Shown one piece after another: positions 50,228 through 60,658 of a stretch of DNA of 64,000 bases. The stretch comes from Staphylococcus pettenkoferi (lineage in GTDB: Bacteria; Bacillota; Bacilli; Staphylococcales; Staphylococcaceae), in contig NZ_JANSKK010000007.1 of the NCBI RefSeq assembly GCF_026659735.1, positions 186,001 to 250,000 of the forward strand. The letters run 5' to 3'. A program made the position numbers and the translations under genes. The notes beneath the pieces are model-generated. The model was not told the DNA's origin. It saw nothing but the letters and a program-made list of their open reading frames with translations, and did no database searches. Every line of letters begins with the position of its first letter. Position 1 is the first letter of the stretch.

Positions 50228-50383
50228 TTAGTCATCTTTATTTTGATCGTCTGAATCCGTTTCTTCCTTCTCATTATCTTTTTCGTCTTCTTTATATAAA
50301 GTCTCGTCTTTTCTCCAACGTGCGAATAAATTTTGAGCTTTTGCTTGTTCATCCGCTTTTTTCGCTTTAGATTGTTCACTCAT
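50228..50383 (-). CDS. 51-residue highly charged small protein
   Basis: A short gene with ATG at 50383, a ribosome binding site AAAGGTTGGTG upstream and its own terminator. The protein starts MSEQSKAKKADEQAKAQNLF, has a central ARWRKDETLY segment and ends in a Lys/Glu/Asp-rich tail. No membrane segment or signal. It sits between mreC and the DUF4930 gene, in the place where staphylococci often have a small unknown gene. Function unknown. Confidence 0.7.
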   Translation of the reverse strand: MSEQSKAKKADEQAKAQNLFARWRKDETLYKEDEKDNEKEETDSDDQNKDD

Positions 50384-50454
50384 TCTTAGACACCAACCTT
50401 TATTAGCTTAATACAATATTAGGCTAACGCATTTAATTGCGTATTTCAAATACT

Positions 50455-50913
50455 CTATTCAAAGCATGAAGCAGGTTTGAGCTCGATATCTTGGCCGAGC
50501 TGCTTTAAATCTTGTTTCATTTCAATTTCAGTAGCATAGACGCGCATCTCATCTGAACCAAATTTATACATAATGAACTGCTCGTCTCGCTGACCGATAA
50601 GGAACTCATCATTATATCCCATCTTAGAAAAGCCAGTGACAGACATAAACTCTTTCTTATCTATCCAGTTGAAGACATTTTTAGTTTGACTTAATGGAAC
50701 ATTATTTAAAATATCATTCTTTTCTAGGCTATAACGTTCACCGTGTTGAAGTTCTGGCGGATTATCACTCTGAATCATCGAGGGTGTATGATGATTGACA
50801 GGGTTCCAATCCTTGTCTTTTAAGAAGGGTGCGTATTTTAAAGCGACAAGCACAATTGCTATAATAAGCACAATTGCTATGATGTTTTTAATAATTGAAA
50901 AAATAAAACGCAT
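50455..50913 (-). CDS. DUF4930-like membrane-anchored protein
   Basis: A 152-residue protein with an N-terminal TM helix (about 5-27) and an extracytoplasmic domain (GERYSLEKNDILNNVPLSQ, KEFMSVTGFSKMGYNDEFLI). It looks like the staphylococcal DUF4930 family found at this locus; function unknown. The ATG at 50913 has GGAGGGTG upstream; the longer frame adds a non-conserved, poorly placed N terminus. Divergent from the 56-residue membrane protein. Confidence 0.75.
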   Translation of the reverse strand: MRFIFSIIKNIIAIVLIIAIVLVALKYAPFLKDKDWNPVNHHTPSMIQSDNPPELQHGERYSLEKNDILNNVPLSQTKNVFNWIDKKEFMSVTGFSKMGYNDEFLIGQRDEQFIMYKFGSDEMRVYATEIEMKQDLKQLGQDIELKPASCFE

Positions 50914-51057
50914 GCGACACCCTCCTATATGATTACACTCATTATACCTAAAACGATATAAAAGTAAATCCGTCTTAAGCACGACATAAACAACTGCTCA
51001 AGACCGATGCACAACGAGTCTTCAACTATTATAATATATTATAAAGGAGTGAACTAC

Positions 51058-51228
51058 ATGAATGTACTTGCGATTATATTAATTGTTTTCCTCGCAATCA
51101 TCTTATTTAAAATCGGCATACGTTTATTACGTTTCATTATATCGCTGGGTATTCTTGCATTGTGTATATATCTCATTTATCAAGGTATCTTATGGATCTC
51201 CGAGAATTACCATCAATTTCTAAATTAG
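51058..51228 (+). CDS. 56-residue small membrane protein
   Basis: ATG at 51058 with AAAGGAG upstream. The protein is almost wholly hydrophobic with two predicted TM helices (about 2-18 and 26-45) split by a KIGIRLLRF basic loop, and a short polar end (ENYHQFLN). It does not match a family known to me. It is followed by a tandem 27-bp duplication and a terminator and transcribed away from the DUF4930 gene. Confidence 0.75.
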   Translation: MNVLAIILIVFLAIILFKIGIRLLRFIISLGILALCIYLIYQGILWISENYHQFLN

Positions 51229-51277
51229 GAATACGTACCACAGTTCGATAATTAGGAATACGTACCACAGTTCGATA
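51224..51277 (+). repeat. 27-bp tandem duplication over the stop codon of the small membrane protein gene
   Basis: The 27-bp unit beginning ATTAGGAATACGTACCACAG occurs twice, at 51224 and 51251, without mismatch; the first copy contains the TAG stop (51226-51228). Confidence 0.95.
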
Positions 51278-51298
51278 ATTATATATTATTTATGATTC

Positions 51299-51350
51299 GA
51301 CAGTCTGTTTAGGCATTAATTATAGTGTCTTAGATAGACTGTTTATTTTG
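51299..51350 (+). terminator. Terminator of the small membrane protein gene
   Basis: Arms ACAGTCTGTTTAGGC and GTCTTAGATAGACTGT pair imperfectly, followed by TTATTTTG on the plus strand; it could also end radC transcription on the minus strand. Confidence 0.65.
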
Positions 51351-51386
51351 ATTATTTATATGCATGATAATACTATTTTCCTTCCA

Positions 51387-52067
51387 TTACCCTTCCAAAT
51401 AACCTTCTTCAACCAAACTCGTAAACTGATTATCGCCTATGATGACATGGTCAAGGAGTTCGATACCTAACAGCGCACCACAATGAATAAGTCGTTTCGT
51501 GGTTTCGATGTCTTCAGTTGACGGTCTTGCGTCGCCTGAAGGATGATTGTGTAATACAACAATGGAGTTACAAGCGATTTTTACCGCCTCATTAAACACT
51601 TCTCTAGGATGCACAACTGAAGAAGTAAGCGTACCGCGAAAGATTTCTTTTTGCTTAATCACAACATTTTTAGCATCCAAGTACAGAACGACAAATTGTT
51701 CTTGAGAAAGATGCTGCATGCGCCCCATCGCAAATCTAGCCACGTCTTCCGGACTTTTGATTTGAAATTTCTCAGAAGTATCTGCCGAATGCATACGTTC
51801 ACCGAGTTCAAAGGCAGCTTTAAGTATGATTGCTTTATACATACCTATTCCTTTAATTTCCATGAGTTCATTAATCGATAACTGTTTTAACGCCTTTAAA
51901 GATTTCGTCTGTTTCAATAGTTCTCCAGCGATTTCAACACTTGAGTAACCCTTTCTACCTGTGTTTAAAAGTATCGCCAGTAATTCAGTATGTGATAGTT
52001 TGTCTGCCCCGTAATGTAATAAACGTTCACGAGGTTTTTCAGTGGGTGCGAGTTCTTTTATTTTCAT
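51387..52067 (-). CDS. radC: RadC family protein (JAB/MPN domain)
   Basis: A 226-residue RadC-like protein: N-terminal helix-hairpin-helix ([15 protein letters not shown] near 66), and the JAMM metal motif [14 protein letters not shown] near 173. The family is named for DNA repair but the true role is unknown. The start overlaps the prepilin peptidase gene by 4 bp. Confidence 0.95.
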   Translation of the reverse strand: MKIKELAPTEKPRERLLHYGADKLSHTELLAILLNTGRKGYSSVEIAGELLKQTKSLKALKQLSINELMEIKGIGMYKAIILKAAFELGERMHSADTSEKFQIKSPEDVARFAMGRMQHLSQEQFVVLYLDAKNVVIKQKEIFRGTLTSSVVHPREVFNEAVKIACNSIVVLHNHPSGDARPSTEDIETTKRLIHCGALLGIELLDHVIIGDNQFTSLVEEGYLEG

Positions 52068-52765
52068 AATAATTCTCCTCCAAATAAATAAGAATAAGTA
52101 GCCATTACAAAGCAGAAGGCACTAAAGATAAAAGGAACAAGTGGAATCATCAGACGTCGACGGTAGTAGCCACAAATGATGACGATAACCGCAAACAGTC
52201 CTGCAAAAACAAAAGTAAATAATAAAATGTAAGTAAATAAATGAAAAGGTAAAAATAAAGCAAGAAAATTGATTAACAGTATATCGCCATAACCGATACC
52301 AAAGCGAAAGATAAAAAATAAAATGTGAGAAATAAGTAGTATTATTAAAAATTGAAGCCATTCACAATGAAATAATACGACACACATCAACAAAAAAACA
52401 AAAAGCAAATTGAGTGAGATCGTTAAACTTACAAGGTCACTGATAGCGGAAGTAAGTAACAACAAAAAAAGTGCGATAAATAGCGAGCGTGAAATGGGAA
52501 GTTCCCGAGCAAGTAAGAAAGCACCAGCTAAAGCTAAGCATTCTCCAATAAGGTAATTGACAGATAATCGTTCCCCACAGCATGACGTCTTCCCTCTCTG
52601 CACACAGAAACTAAGTATGGGTACTAAATTAAAGAATTTTAAAGGTTGATGACAGTGGTCACAAGTAGAACGCTGAAGTAGATATTTGAACGATAGTTGT
52701 TCTTCAGTAGAGAGTTGATACAAGAAACTGAATAATATAGGTAACATTATAAATGCTGATATCAT
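52064..52765 (-). CDS. comC: Type IV prepilin leader peptidase (ComC type)
   Basis: A 233-residue membrane protease with about eight TM segments. A four-cysteine zinc-like loop (CDHCHQPL and CCG) lies between TM1 and TM2; the catalytic aspartates are in [10 protein letters not shown] near 108 and [11 protein letters not shown] near 157 (GxGD). It processes ComG pseudopilins for DNA uptake. The N-terminal methylase side is intact. It overlaps radC. Confidence 0.92.
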   Translation of the reverse strand: MISAFIMLPILFSFLYQLSTEEQLSFKYLLQRSTCDHCHQPLKFFNLVPILSFCVQRGKTSCCGERLSVNYLIGECLALAGAFLLARELPISRSLFIALFLLLLTSAISDLVSLTISLNLLFVFLLMCVVLFHCEWLQFLIILLISHILFFIFRFGIGYGDILLINFLALFLPFHLFTYILLFTFVFAGLFAVIVIICGYYRRRLMIPLVPFIFSAFCFVMATYSYLFGGELL

Positions 52766-52886
52766 GCGAACCTCCTCAGAACGATTATAGCACTAATTAA
52801 TATTAAATAACAAATTTATATTTTTTATAAATCACACAGTAAACCACAATAAATTATAGAAAATGCGCCTAAAAGCTCACCAAACA

Positions 52887-52946
52887 TAAAAAAAGTAGTG
52901 CCATTTTCATCCAATAAAATGAAAACAGCACTACTAAAATTTTTTT
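52887..52946. terminator. folC terminator, possibly bidirectional
   Basis: Arms AGTAGTGC / GCACTACT extend through CATTTTCAT / ATGAAAA with small mismatches; A and T runs flank both sides. Between folC (minus) and the comC promoter side. Confidence 0.82.
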
Positions 52947-52983
52947 CGCCCAACTTCAGTTGATGATGAAGCGAATCTATCTA

Positions 52984-54252
52984 TTAACCCTCAAAGTCAA
53001 TCTTAGACTTCACTTCACTGATAAAATATAAACTTCCTGTAATGAGCAAGGCTTGTCCTTCGTAATTTTTAATAAAACTAGCGTAATCCTCAACGATTTG
53101 TTTGTTCTCACCCGGAACCGCTTCTAAAATCTCTTCACTCGGCAACGCTTTAGGAAAGTCAAAGTCTGTTACATAAAACTGATGCGCAATGCCTTTCAAA
53201 CGGGCAACCATATCATCAATCGGTTTCCCTTTAATTGCTGAGAAGAGTACATCAATATCTTCAATATGATAATAATGTTGCAGCGTATCAATCAACGCAT
53301 CAACACTTTCACGATTATGCGCCCCATCGATAATAATCAATGGTTCATCCTGAACACGCTCAATACGACCTGTCCACTGCACATGTTCAATACCGTCAAT
53401 CATTTTATTAAAGTCAAGATTAACGTAACCTGCTTCGTTCAACTCAATTAAAGCGGTAATCGCAAGCGAGGCATTCTCTTTCTGATGCTCCCCAACCATA
53501 TTTAACGCCAACGTTTCAAGTTCATAATCTTTATAGCGATAAGTGAATTCGTCGTCTTCAGACACAATTGTGATATCACGATCGAACTCGATACCTTTCG
53601 CCTCAAGCTGTTCAACTTGATCACGCATAATTTTTAACGCTGCTTCGTTCTTCACTGCATAGATGACGGGCGTGTGAGGTTTAACAATCGCACTTTTATC
53701 CTTAGCGATGTCCGTATAACTATCGCCGAGAATTTCAGTGTGATCGAGACCCACACTCGTTAGAATCGTCAAGATTGGGTCAAAGACGTTCGTTGAATCA
53801 TTCTTCACACCTAAGCCTGCTTCAATCACAACGAAATCGACTGGATGAAGCTCACCGAAATAGAGATACATCATCGTGGTAATAATTTCAAATTCAGTCG
53901 CCGTACCGAGTTCTGTCTCTTCTTCTAGCTCTTCACTTACAGGTTTCACTCTCTGAACCAAGTCAACAATGGCGTCATCAGAAATGGGTTGCCCGTCGAT
54001 ACTAATACGTTCATTGAAGGTTTCAATAAATGGAGAGGTAAAGGTCCCCACCGTGTAGCCGTTGTCATTAAGGGCTGCTCTTAAATATGCAACGGTTGAA
54101 CCTTTACCATTTGTCCCACCTACATGGATGCCACGAATATGACGTTCAGGATGCCCTAAACGCTCTAACATCCACTCCATACGTTTCACACCTGGCTTGA
54201 TGCCAAATTTCGTTCTCTCATGTATCCAATATAAGCTATCTAGGTAATTCAT
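52984..54252 (-). CDS. folC: Folylpolyglutamate synthase
   Basis: A 422-residue Mur-ligase-like enzyme: GGTNGKGSTVAYL P-loop near 47, TSPFIETFNERI near 76, EAGLGVKNDSTNVFDP near 148, EILGDSYTDIAKDKSAIVK near 178 and the C-terminal DGAHNRESVDAL near 308. It adds glutamates to folates. It lies 11 bp after valS, likely co-transcribed. Confidence 0.96.
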   Translation of the reverse strand: MNYLDSLYWIHERTKFGIKPGVKRMEWMLERLGHPERHIRGIHVGGTNGKGSTVAYLRAALNDNGYTVGTFTSPFIETFNERISIDGQPISDDAIVDLVQRVKPVSEELEEETELGTATEFEIITTMMYLYFGELHPVDFVVIEAGLGVKNDSTNVFDPILTILTSVGLDHTEILGDSYTDIAKDKSAIVKPHTPVIYAVKNEAALKIMRDQVEQLEAKGIEFDRDITIVSEDDEFTYRYKDYELETLALNMVGEHQKENASLAITALIELNEAGYVNLDFNKMIDGIEHVQWTGRIERVQDEPLIIIDGAHNRESVDALIDTLQHYYHIEDIDVLFSAIKGKPIDDMVARLKGIAHQFYVTDFDFPKALPSEEILEAVPGENKQIVEDYASFIKNYEGQALLITGSLYFISEVKSKIDFEG

Positions 54253-54263
54253 GATAAGGACTC

Positions 54264-56894
54264 CTACGATTTTAATTGTTTGATTCTAAGTTTCACACCA
54301 TCATATTTATCTTGATAGTTCTCTTTCTTCTGACGCTCTTCGTTAATAATCTTCTCTGGTGCTTTATTGACAAAGTTCTCGTTTGCCAACTTGCCATTAA
54401 CGCGATCTAATTCTTTCTGCCACTTGTCTAATTCTTTCTCAAGACGTGCGATCTCTTTATCCATATCAATTAATCCCTCAAGTGGAAGAACGACATCCCC
54501 TGCCGTAGTTACGGACGTCATTGCTTTTTCAGGGATATCAATCGTTGTTTCAATGACTAACTCGCTAGGGTGACAGAAACGATCAATATAGTTTGCATTC
54601 GCTTCAAGCGTAGATTTGATATTCTCATCTTTCGCTTGGATATAGATTGGAATGGCTTTAGAAATTGGCGTATTCACCTCTTGACGAGATTGACGTACAG
54701 ATTTGATGATTTCTACAAGTTGTTCCATTGTTTCCTTACTTTCTGTAAAAGTCAACTCATCTTTAACTTCTGGCCAACTTGCAGTCACAATTGTTTCGCC
54801 AACATGTGGGAGGTTCTGCCAAATTTGTTCAGTAACGAAAGGCATGAATGGATGTAGCATGCGCATTGTATTATCTAACACATAAGTTAATACTGAACGT
54901 GTCACTTGTTTCTGCTCTTCATCGTCACTATTCATAGGGATTTTGCTCATTTCAATATACCAGTCACAGAACTCATCCCAAATAAAGTTGTAAAGCGCAC
55001 GACCCACTTCACCAAATTCATATTTATCGCTTAAATGAGTGACAGTTTGAATCGTTTCGTTTAAGCGAGTAAGAATCCATTGGTCTGCAAGAGATAAGTT
55101 GCTTGATAAGTCAACATCTTCTACTTTAAAGTCATCGCCAATATTCATGATACTGAAGCGTGCGGCATTCCAAATCTTGTTAATAAAGTTCCATACTGAT
55201 TCAACTTTGTCAGTTGAATAACGTAAATCTTGACCTGGTGAAGATCCTGTAGCTAAGAAGTATCTTAAGCTATCTGCACCATATTCGTCGATAACATCCA
55301 TAGGATCCACACCGTTACCAAGAGATTTACTCATCTTACGTCCATCTTCTGCTCGTACTAAACCGTGAAGTAACACATCGTTGAATGGGCGTTGATCTGT
55401 AAACTCAAGACCTTGGAAGATCATACGTGCAACCCAGAAGAAGATGATATCGTAACCTGTCACTAAAGCATTGGTTGGATAATAGCGTTGGAAATCTTCG
55501 TCGCTAACATCAGGCCAGCCTAGTGTTGAGAATGGCCACAATGCACTAGAGAACCATGTGTCGAGCACATCTTCGTCTTGTGTCCAGTTCTCAGCATCTT
55601 CAGGTGCATCCATACCGACATAAAGTTCGCCCGTTTCGTTATGATACCAAGCTGGAATTTGGTGGCCCCACCATAGTTGTCTAGAAATCGTCCAATCACG
55701 AATTTCTTCCATCCAACGATTAAATGTTTTTTCAAAACGTGGTGGAACAAAGTTTACGCGATTGTCAGTATCTTGGTTATTTAAAGCTTGTTCAGCGAGC
55801 GGTTTCATCTTCACGAACCATTGTGTAGATAAGTAAGGTTCTACGACCGCACCAGAACGTTCTGAATGACCTACTGAGTGTTCGTGATCTTTGATATCGA
55901 TGACTAAGTCTTCCGCTTTAAGATCTTCAACGAGCTGTTTACGACATTCGAAACGATCTAATCCCTCGTATTTACCTGCTTCTGCGTTCATTTTACCTGC
56001 TTCGTCCATCACGACAATACGTTCAAGATCGTGACGATTACCAATTTCGAAGTCGTTAGGGTCATGCGCTGGCGTTACTTTCATCGCCCCACTACCGAAC
56101 TCCATATCAACGTACTCATCAGCGAGAATAGGCAATTCACGATTAACGATAGGCAGTAGTACTGTCTTACCAATCACGTCTTGGTAGCGCTCGTCATTTG
56201 GATTTACCACAATTGCTGTGTCCCCGAGCATCGTTTCTGGACGCGTCGTCGCTATTTCGATATAGCCATCACCATCTGCGTAAGGATATTTGAAGTGATA
56301 GAACTTACCTTGCACATCTTCGTGTATAACTTCGATATCAGATAACGCGGTTTGCGCTTCAGGGTCCCAGTTGATGATGTATTCACCACGATAAATAATA
56401 CCTTTGTTGTATAAGTCAACGAAGACTTTACGCACAGCTTTACTGAGCCCTTCATCTAGAGTGAAACGCTCACGGCTATAATCTAAACCTAAGCCGAGTT
56501 TCGCCCACTGCTTACGAATAAATGTTGCATATTCTTCTTTCCAGTCCCAAGCTTTTTCTAAAAATTTCTCGCGACCTAAATCATGACGAGAAATTCCTTC
56601 CTCGCGTAATTTCGCTTCAACTTTAGATTGTGTCGCGATACCCGCATGGTCCATACCTGGTAAATATAATGTGTCATAACCTTGCATACGTTTCATACGC
56701 GTAATAATGTCCTGTAACGTTGTATCCCATGCGTGACCTAAATGTAGTTTACCTGTAACATTTGGGGGCGGAATAACAATCGTATAGGTTTCTTTCTTAT
56801 CATCTTCAGCCGCTTTGAAATAGCCTTTATTCACCCACTCTTCATAGCGGCCTTGCTCCACTTCACGTGGATTATATTTAGGTTTCATTTCCAT
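54264..56894 (-). CDS. valS: Valyl-tRNA synthetase
   Basis: An 876-residue class I ValRS. HIGH motif [16 protein letters not shown] near 42, the editing domain with [17 protein letters not shown] near 213, KMSKS motif [15 protein letters not shown] near 520, anticodon domain about 600-750 and the C-terminal coiled coil (about 805-876). Controlled by a T-box leader. Confidence 0.97.
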   Translation of the reverse strand: MEMKPKYNPREVEQGRYEEWVNKGYFKAAEDDKKETYTIVIPPPNVTGKLHLGHAWDTTLQDIITRMKRMQGYDTLYLPGMDHAGIATQSKVEAKLREEGISRHDLGREKFLEKAWDWKEEYATFIRKQWAKLGLGLDYSRERFTLDEGLSKAVRKVFVDLYNKGIIYRGEYIINWDPEAQTALSDIEVIHEDVQGKFYHFKYPYADGDGYIEIATTRPETMLGDTAIVVNPNDERYQDVIGKTVLLPIVNRELPILADEYVDMEFGSGAMKVTPAHDPNDFEIGNRHDLERIVVMDEAGKMNAEAGKYEGLDRFECRKQLVEDLKAEDLVIDIKDHEHSVGHSERSGAVVEPYLSTQWFVKMKPLAEQALNNQDTDNRVNFVPPRFEKTFNRWMEEIRDWTISRQLWWGHQIPAWYHNETGELYVGMDAPEDAENWTQDEDVLDTWFSSALWPFSTLGWPDVSDEDFQRYYPTNALVTGYDIIFFWVARMIFQGLEFTDQRPFNDVLLHGLVRAEDGRKMSKSLGNGVDPMDVIDEYGADSLRYFLATGSSPGQDLRYSTDKVESVWNFINKIWNAARFSIMNIGDDFKVEDVDLSSNLSLADQWILTRLNETIQTVTHLSDKYEFGEVGRALYNFIWDEFCDWYIEMSKIPMNSDDEEQKQVTRSVLTYVLDNTMRMLHPFMPFVTEQIWQNLPHVGETIVTASWPEVKDELTFTESKETMEQLVEIIKSVRQSRQEVNTPISKAIPIYIQAKDENIKSTLEANANYIDRFCHPSELVIETTIDIPEKAMTSVTTAGDVVLPLEGLIDMDKEIARLEKELDKWQKELDRVNGKLANENFVNKAPEKIINEERQKKENYQDKYDGVKLRIKQLKS

Positions 56895-56911
56895 AGCATT
56901 TCCTCCTTAAC

Positions 56912-57168
56912 GTAAAAAAATCCGTTCTATTAACTTAATAATAGGACGGATCTTCCGTGGTACCACCTAACTTCGTAAGCTCACGATGTATCGTCGCAAT
57001 AACTTACGCACTTGTTTGCATGATTAACGCTCAATTCACGCTTTAGCCTAGTGGCGACATTCGCTTTCAACTAAAGTTCAATCGGGCTACCTTCACTACA
57101 CTCATATGTATACTTTCAGCTCATGTATACTCTCTGGAAATATGAAGTCGTAGTTACTCTTCCCACTT
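56912..57168 (-). promoter_or_regulatory. T-box leader of valS
   Basis: Minus strand T-box core AGGTGGTACCACGG (plus about 56954-56967), then a terminator ATCCGTCCTATTA / TAATAGAACGGAT with a run of seven T (56914-56952). Stem I region lies around 57080-57160; a Val codon GTA is seen in AAGGTAGCCC as a candidate specifier. Confidence 0.92.
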
Positions 57169-57173
57169 ACGTT

Positions 57174-57201
57174 ATTATATTTACTTTAATTATAGTATAA
57201 T
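57174..57201. promoter_or_regulatory. Back-to-back -10 elements for valS and tag
   Basis: TATAAT on the minus strand (plus 57174-57179) fits the start of the valS T-box leader; TATAAT on the plus strand (57196-57201) fits tag. The two -35 regions overlap and are weak. Confidence 0.5.
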
Positions 57202-57238
57202 GGAACGCACAATAAGTCAATGTACTGGAGGGAAATTT

Positions 57239-57823
57239 ATGAACGCTTGTGCTTTCAATGCGACTGATCCGCTATATATTGACTATCATGACCAATACTG
57301 GGGACAACCCCATTATGACAGCCTTGAACTCTTTAAGTTGCTGGCTTTAGAGTCGCAACATGCTGGTTTGTCTTGGTTAACGATTTTAAAAAAGAAAGAA
57401 GCATACGAAGAAGCTTTCTATAACTTTGACCCTGAGAAAATAGCGGAAATGACTGATGAAGATGTGGATGAGTTAATGAACTTTCCAAATATTATTCATA
57501 ACCGCAAGAAATTAGAAGCGATTATCGGGCAAGCACGTGGTTATTTACAAATTGAACAAGATTATGATAGCTTTAGTGATTTCTTATGGTCATATGTCGA
57601 TCATCAACCGCTTAATATGAACTATCAATCAGCTTCAGAACGGATTACTGTAGACGAACGAGCGACACAACTTTCGAAAGATTTAAAGCGTTATGGATTC
57701 AAATTTTTAGGTCCAGTGACGGTGTTTTCATTTTTAGAAGCGGAGGGTTTATATAATAGTCATTTAGTCGATTGTCCTTATAATCCGAAGAACCGATTAA
57801 CTGAACCTGAAAGAGAATTGTAA
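57239..57823 (+). CDS. tag: DNA-3-methyladenine glycosylase I
   Basis: A 194-residue Tag. The zinc ligands of the family are in place: Cys and His in MNACAFNATDPLYIDYHDQY (residues 4 and 17) and HLVDCPYN near 177-182. The substrate pocket EAYEEAFYNFDPEKIA and FPNIIHNRKKLEA are conserved. It removes 3-methyladenine. The ATG at 57239 has GGAGGG 6 bases upstream; an earlier ATG would add 13 non-conserved residues. Confidence 0.95.
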   Translation: MNACAFNATDPLYIDYHDQYWGQPHYDSLELFKLLALESQHAGLSWLTILKKKEAYEEAFYNFDPEKIAEMTDEDVDELMNFPNIIHNRKKLEAIIGQARGYLQIEQDYDSFSDFLWSYVDHQPLNMNYQSASERITVDERATQLSKDLKRYGFKFLGPVTVFSFLEAEGLYNSHLVDCPYNPKNRLTEPEREL

Positions 57824-57890
57824 AATTCTAGCATAGATTGAACTATTAGCATGAGACGAATTCGAAGATGTACAATCTCATAATTTAATA

Positions 57891-57940
57891 AAGGTGCACC
57901 CTATTAAAGTGAATGACTGTTAGGGTGCACCTTCGTTTAT
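57891..57940 (+). terminator. tag terminator
   Basis: Perfect 12-bp arms AAGGTGCACCCT and AGGGTGCACCTT, then CGTTTATG on the plus strand. Confidence 0.85.
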
Positions 57941-58027
57941 GCTTAGATTTAAATTTCGAATTTAGTACTTGATCTTATGGCGTAAATTAATTTCTCTTAT
58001 TGCATCATTCCTTTTAACCTCTATCAC

Positions 58028-59092
58028 CTAACGTCGCGCCCGATATTTTAAATAATAATTAATTAGCGGAGCGATGAGGAATAAAATAAAGAACACGCGG
58101 AAAATGTGATAACTCGAAATCATCGCTACATCTGCTCCAGTTTCTATCGCTACTAAAATAATTTGACTCATACCACCTGGCGCCGCTCCGAGGAAGAGAT
58201 TGTTAATTGGATGATGCGTCGCATAACCGATAATACATACCATAACGAAAGCTACGAGGATGAGCATGATATTTTGGAAAGCAATCGCTACAGCAATTCG
58301 TCCCTTCAACTGATCAACGAGCTTCGCAATTTGAATACCGATGCGAATCATATACATCACTTGTGCCGCCGCGATGAGATAATTATCTAAAGTAAATGTA
58401 ATTCCCGTAATTAGGTTCCAAACAATCAACACAACGATTGGCGCTAACAATTGTTTCGTTGGAAAGTTAATCTTTGCCATAATGATATACACGATTGCAA
58501 TCGCTGCGACGAGTATTAAGAAATTTGGAAGATTAATCGCTTCAGTAAAATCGGGTTGCACTGCGCCCTGACCGGATTTCTGTCCACTTGATGTACTTGT
58601 GAAATAAGAAATAAATGGAACAAGTATAACGACGAATATAATACGAGATGTCTGTGTTAAACTGACCACCATAATATTAGCATTCTTGTCTTCTTCAGCC
58701 ATGACTAACATTTGACTTAATGCTCCTGGGATTACACTAAGTAAGGCGGTTTCAGTATTAACTTTAGCTATTTTTTTAAAGAAGATAGAAACTACTAACG
58801 CGATAACTAATAGCAATATTGTAATCATCACTACAGTTAACCAGTCATCTTTGATATCTCCGATGACACGTTTCGTAAAGCTTGAGCCAATTTGTACACC
58901 GAGCAAGATTAAACCGAGCTGGCTAATCCAGAATGGCCATTTGACTTCCATCTTGAACAGCTTGACGCAGATCAGTGCTGCAATAATCGGGCCGAACATA
59001 AACGGAAGTAACATATGAACTGCTTTGAGTAGTAAACTGATTACAATAGCAAGCAGTAATACGATGAGATTATTTAACCAATTGCGTTTCAT
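58028..59092 (-). CDS. AbrB-family (putative ammonia monooxygenase-type) membrane transport protein
   Basis: A 354-residue integral membrane protein with two repeated halves of about five TM helices, each carrying the family GAxPGGMSQ-type element (SVIPGALSQMLVMAEE near 140 and FLGAAPGGMSQIILVAIETG near 316). It belongs to the AbrB/YkjA membrane family, which was once tied to ammonia monooxygenase without good evidence; the substrate is unknown. The ATG at 59092 follows GGAAGTAGTG and begins at the first TM. Confidence 0.85.
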   Translation of the reverse strand: MKRNWLNNLIVLLLAIVISLLLKAVHMLLPFMFGPIIAALICVKLFKMEVKWPFWISQLGLILLGVQIGSSFTKRVIGDIKDDWLTVVMITILLLVIALVVSIFFKKIAKVNTETALLSVIPGALSQMLVMAEEDKNANIMVVSLTQTSRIIFVVILVPFISYFTSTSSGQKSGQGAVQPDFTEAINLPNFLILVAAIAIVYIIMAKINFPTKQLLAPIVVLIVWNLITGITFTLDNYLIAAAQVMYMIRIGIQIAKLVDQLKGRIAVAIAFQNIMLILVAFVMVCIIGYATHHPINNLFLGAAPGGMSQIILVAIETGADVAMISSYHIFRVFFILFLIAPLINYYLKYRARR

Positions 59093-59249
59093 ACTTATCA
59101 CTACTTCCCTTATTGTTGTTACCTTAAAAGTGACACAAAACATGCACTGTAGCAACAAAAATGCAATGGGACGTATGCAATATAAATAAGCCTAGCTTAT
59201 CAAATTCGCGCCGTCGCACTAAGTATAAGTTATGATTTCGATTGTTAAT

Positions 59250-59345
59250 AATAAAAAATAAGGAAACCGAATAATGATAGATTGAAGTGATAAGTAAAAT
59301 AAATCATTTTACTTTCAAGCTATCAACATCCGATTCCCTTAAATC
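59250..59345 (-). terminator. Long hairpin terminator of the heme operon
   Basis: Minus strand AAGGGAATCGG...GATAG pairs imperfectly with CTATCATTATTCGGTTTCCTT across about 85 bases, followed by TTTTTTATT, right after hemL. Confidence 0.75.
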
Positions 59346-59356
59346 AATTTAAACTA

Positions 59357-60646
59357 TTATTTTGTAATGCGACCTAATGCCGTATCAAAGGCTTGAATAG
59401 TTTGTTTAATATCTTCTTCTGTATGTGCCATAGATAAGAATGTACCTTCGAATTGAGATGGCGGTAAGAAGACACCTTCTTTCGCCATTTCGCGATACAT
59501 TTGTCCGAAGAGTTCTAAGTCACTATTATTCGCTTGATCGAAATTAGTCACAGGTCCTTCATTTAAGAAGTAACCGATCATAGAACCTGCACGGTTAACA
59601 GTAATTGGCACATTGTGTTTTGCGAACACTTCTTTGAGGCCTTCTTCAAGTAAATCACCTAAATGATTGAAGTGGTCATATGATTCTGGTGTCAATTGAC
59701 TAAGTGTTTCATAACCGCTTGTCATAGCAAGTGGGTTACCTGAAAGCGTACCTGCTTGATAGATATCTCCTACTGGTGCGATGTGATCCATGATTTCTTT
59801 TTTACCACCAAAGGCACCTACTGGAAGTCCACCACCAATAACTTTACCTAAGCAAGTTAAGTCCGGAGTGACATTAAAGTAACCTTGAGCACAGTTGTAT
59901 CCTACGCGGAAACCTGTCATGACCTCATCAAAGATCAAGAGTGAACCGTATTCTTGAGTAATATCACGTAGGCCTTGTAGGAAACCTTCTTGTGGAGGTA
60001 CAACACCCATATTACCTGCGACAGGTTCAACGATAACCCCGGCAATGTCGTCTCCAAAGTTCTCGAATGCTGTTTGAATCGCATCTAGGTCATTATATGG
60101 AACCGTAATCGTATTCTTAGCAATACCTTCTGGAACACCTGGAGAGTCAGGAAGACCTAAAGTGGCCACGCCTGATCCTGCTTTGATTAAAAGTGAGTCA
60201 CTGTGGCCGTGGTAACAACCTTCAAATTTAATAATCTTGTTGCGTCCTGTGTAACCTCTAGCCAAACGTAACGTATCTAATGTTGCCTCTGTGCCAGAAG
60301 AGACCATACGTACTTTCTCAATAGATGGCACACGGTCAATAACGAGTTGAGCGAGTTTATTCTCTTGCAGTGTTGAAGAACCGAAACTTGTACCTTTATC
60401 AACTGCTTCATGTAACTTCTCAATGACACGTGGGTTTTTATGACCTAAAATGAGAGGTCCCCAACTTAAAACATAATCAATATATTCATTACCATCAATA
60501 TCGTAAATATGTGAACCCTCACCATGATCCATGAAAATAGCGGGTGTATCTACTGAATTGAATGCACGCACTGGGCTGTTAACCCCTCCTGGCATAAGTG
60601 GCTTAGCTTCTTCCATTGCGCGCTCTGATTTAGCGTAACGAGACAT
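59357..60646 (-). CDS. hemL: Glutamate-1-semialdehyde 2,1-aminomutase
   Basis: A 429-residue PLP enzyme. [12 protein letters not shown] near 18, the PLP pocket [17 protein letters not shown] near 117, [13 protein letters not shown] near 237 and the PLP lysine in [16 protein letters not shown] near 265. It makes 5-aminolevulinate from glutamate semialdehyde. Last gene of hemX-C-D-B-L, 12 bp after hemB. Confidence 0.97.
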   Translation of the reverse strand: MSRYAKSERAMEEAKPLMPGGVNSPVRAFNSVDTPAIFMDHGEGSHIYDIDGNEYIDYVLSWGPLILGHKNPRVIEKLHEAVDKGTSFGSSTLQENKLAQLVIDRVPSIEKVRMVSSGTEATLDTLRLARGYTGRNKIIKFEGCYHGHSDSLLIKAGSGVATLGLPDSPGVPEGIAKNTITVPYNDLDAIQTAFENFGDDIAGVIVEPVAGNMGVVPPQEGFLQGLRDITQEYGSLLIFDEVMTGFRVGYNCAQGYFNVTPDLTCLGKVIGGGLPVGAFGGKKEIMDHIAPVGDIYQAGTLSGNPLAMTSGYETLSQLTPESYDHFNHLGDLLEEGLKEVFAKHNVPITVNRAGSMIGYFLNEGPVTNFDQANNSDLELFGQMYREMAKEGVFLPPSQFEGTFLSMAHTEEDIKQTIQAFDTALGRITK

Positions 60647-60658
60647 CGTAATCCTCCT

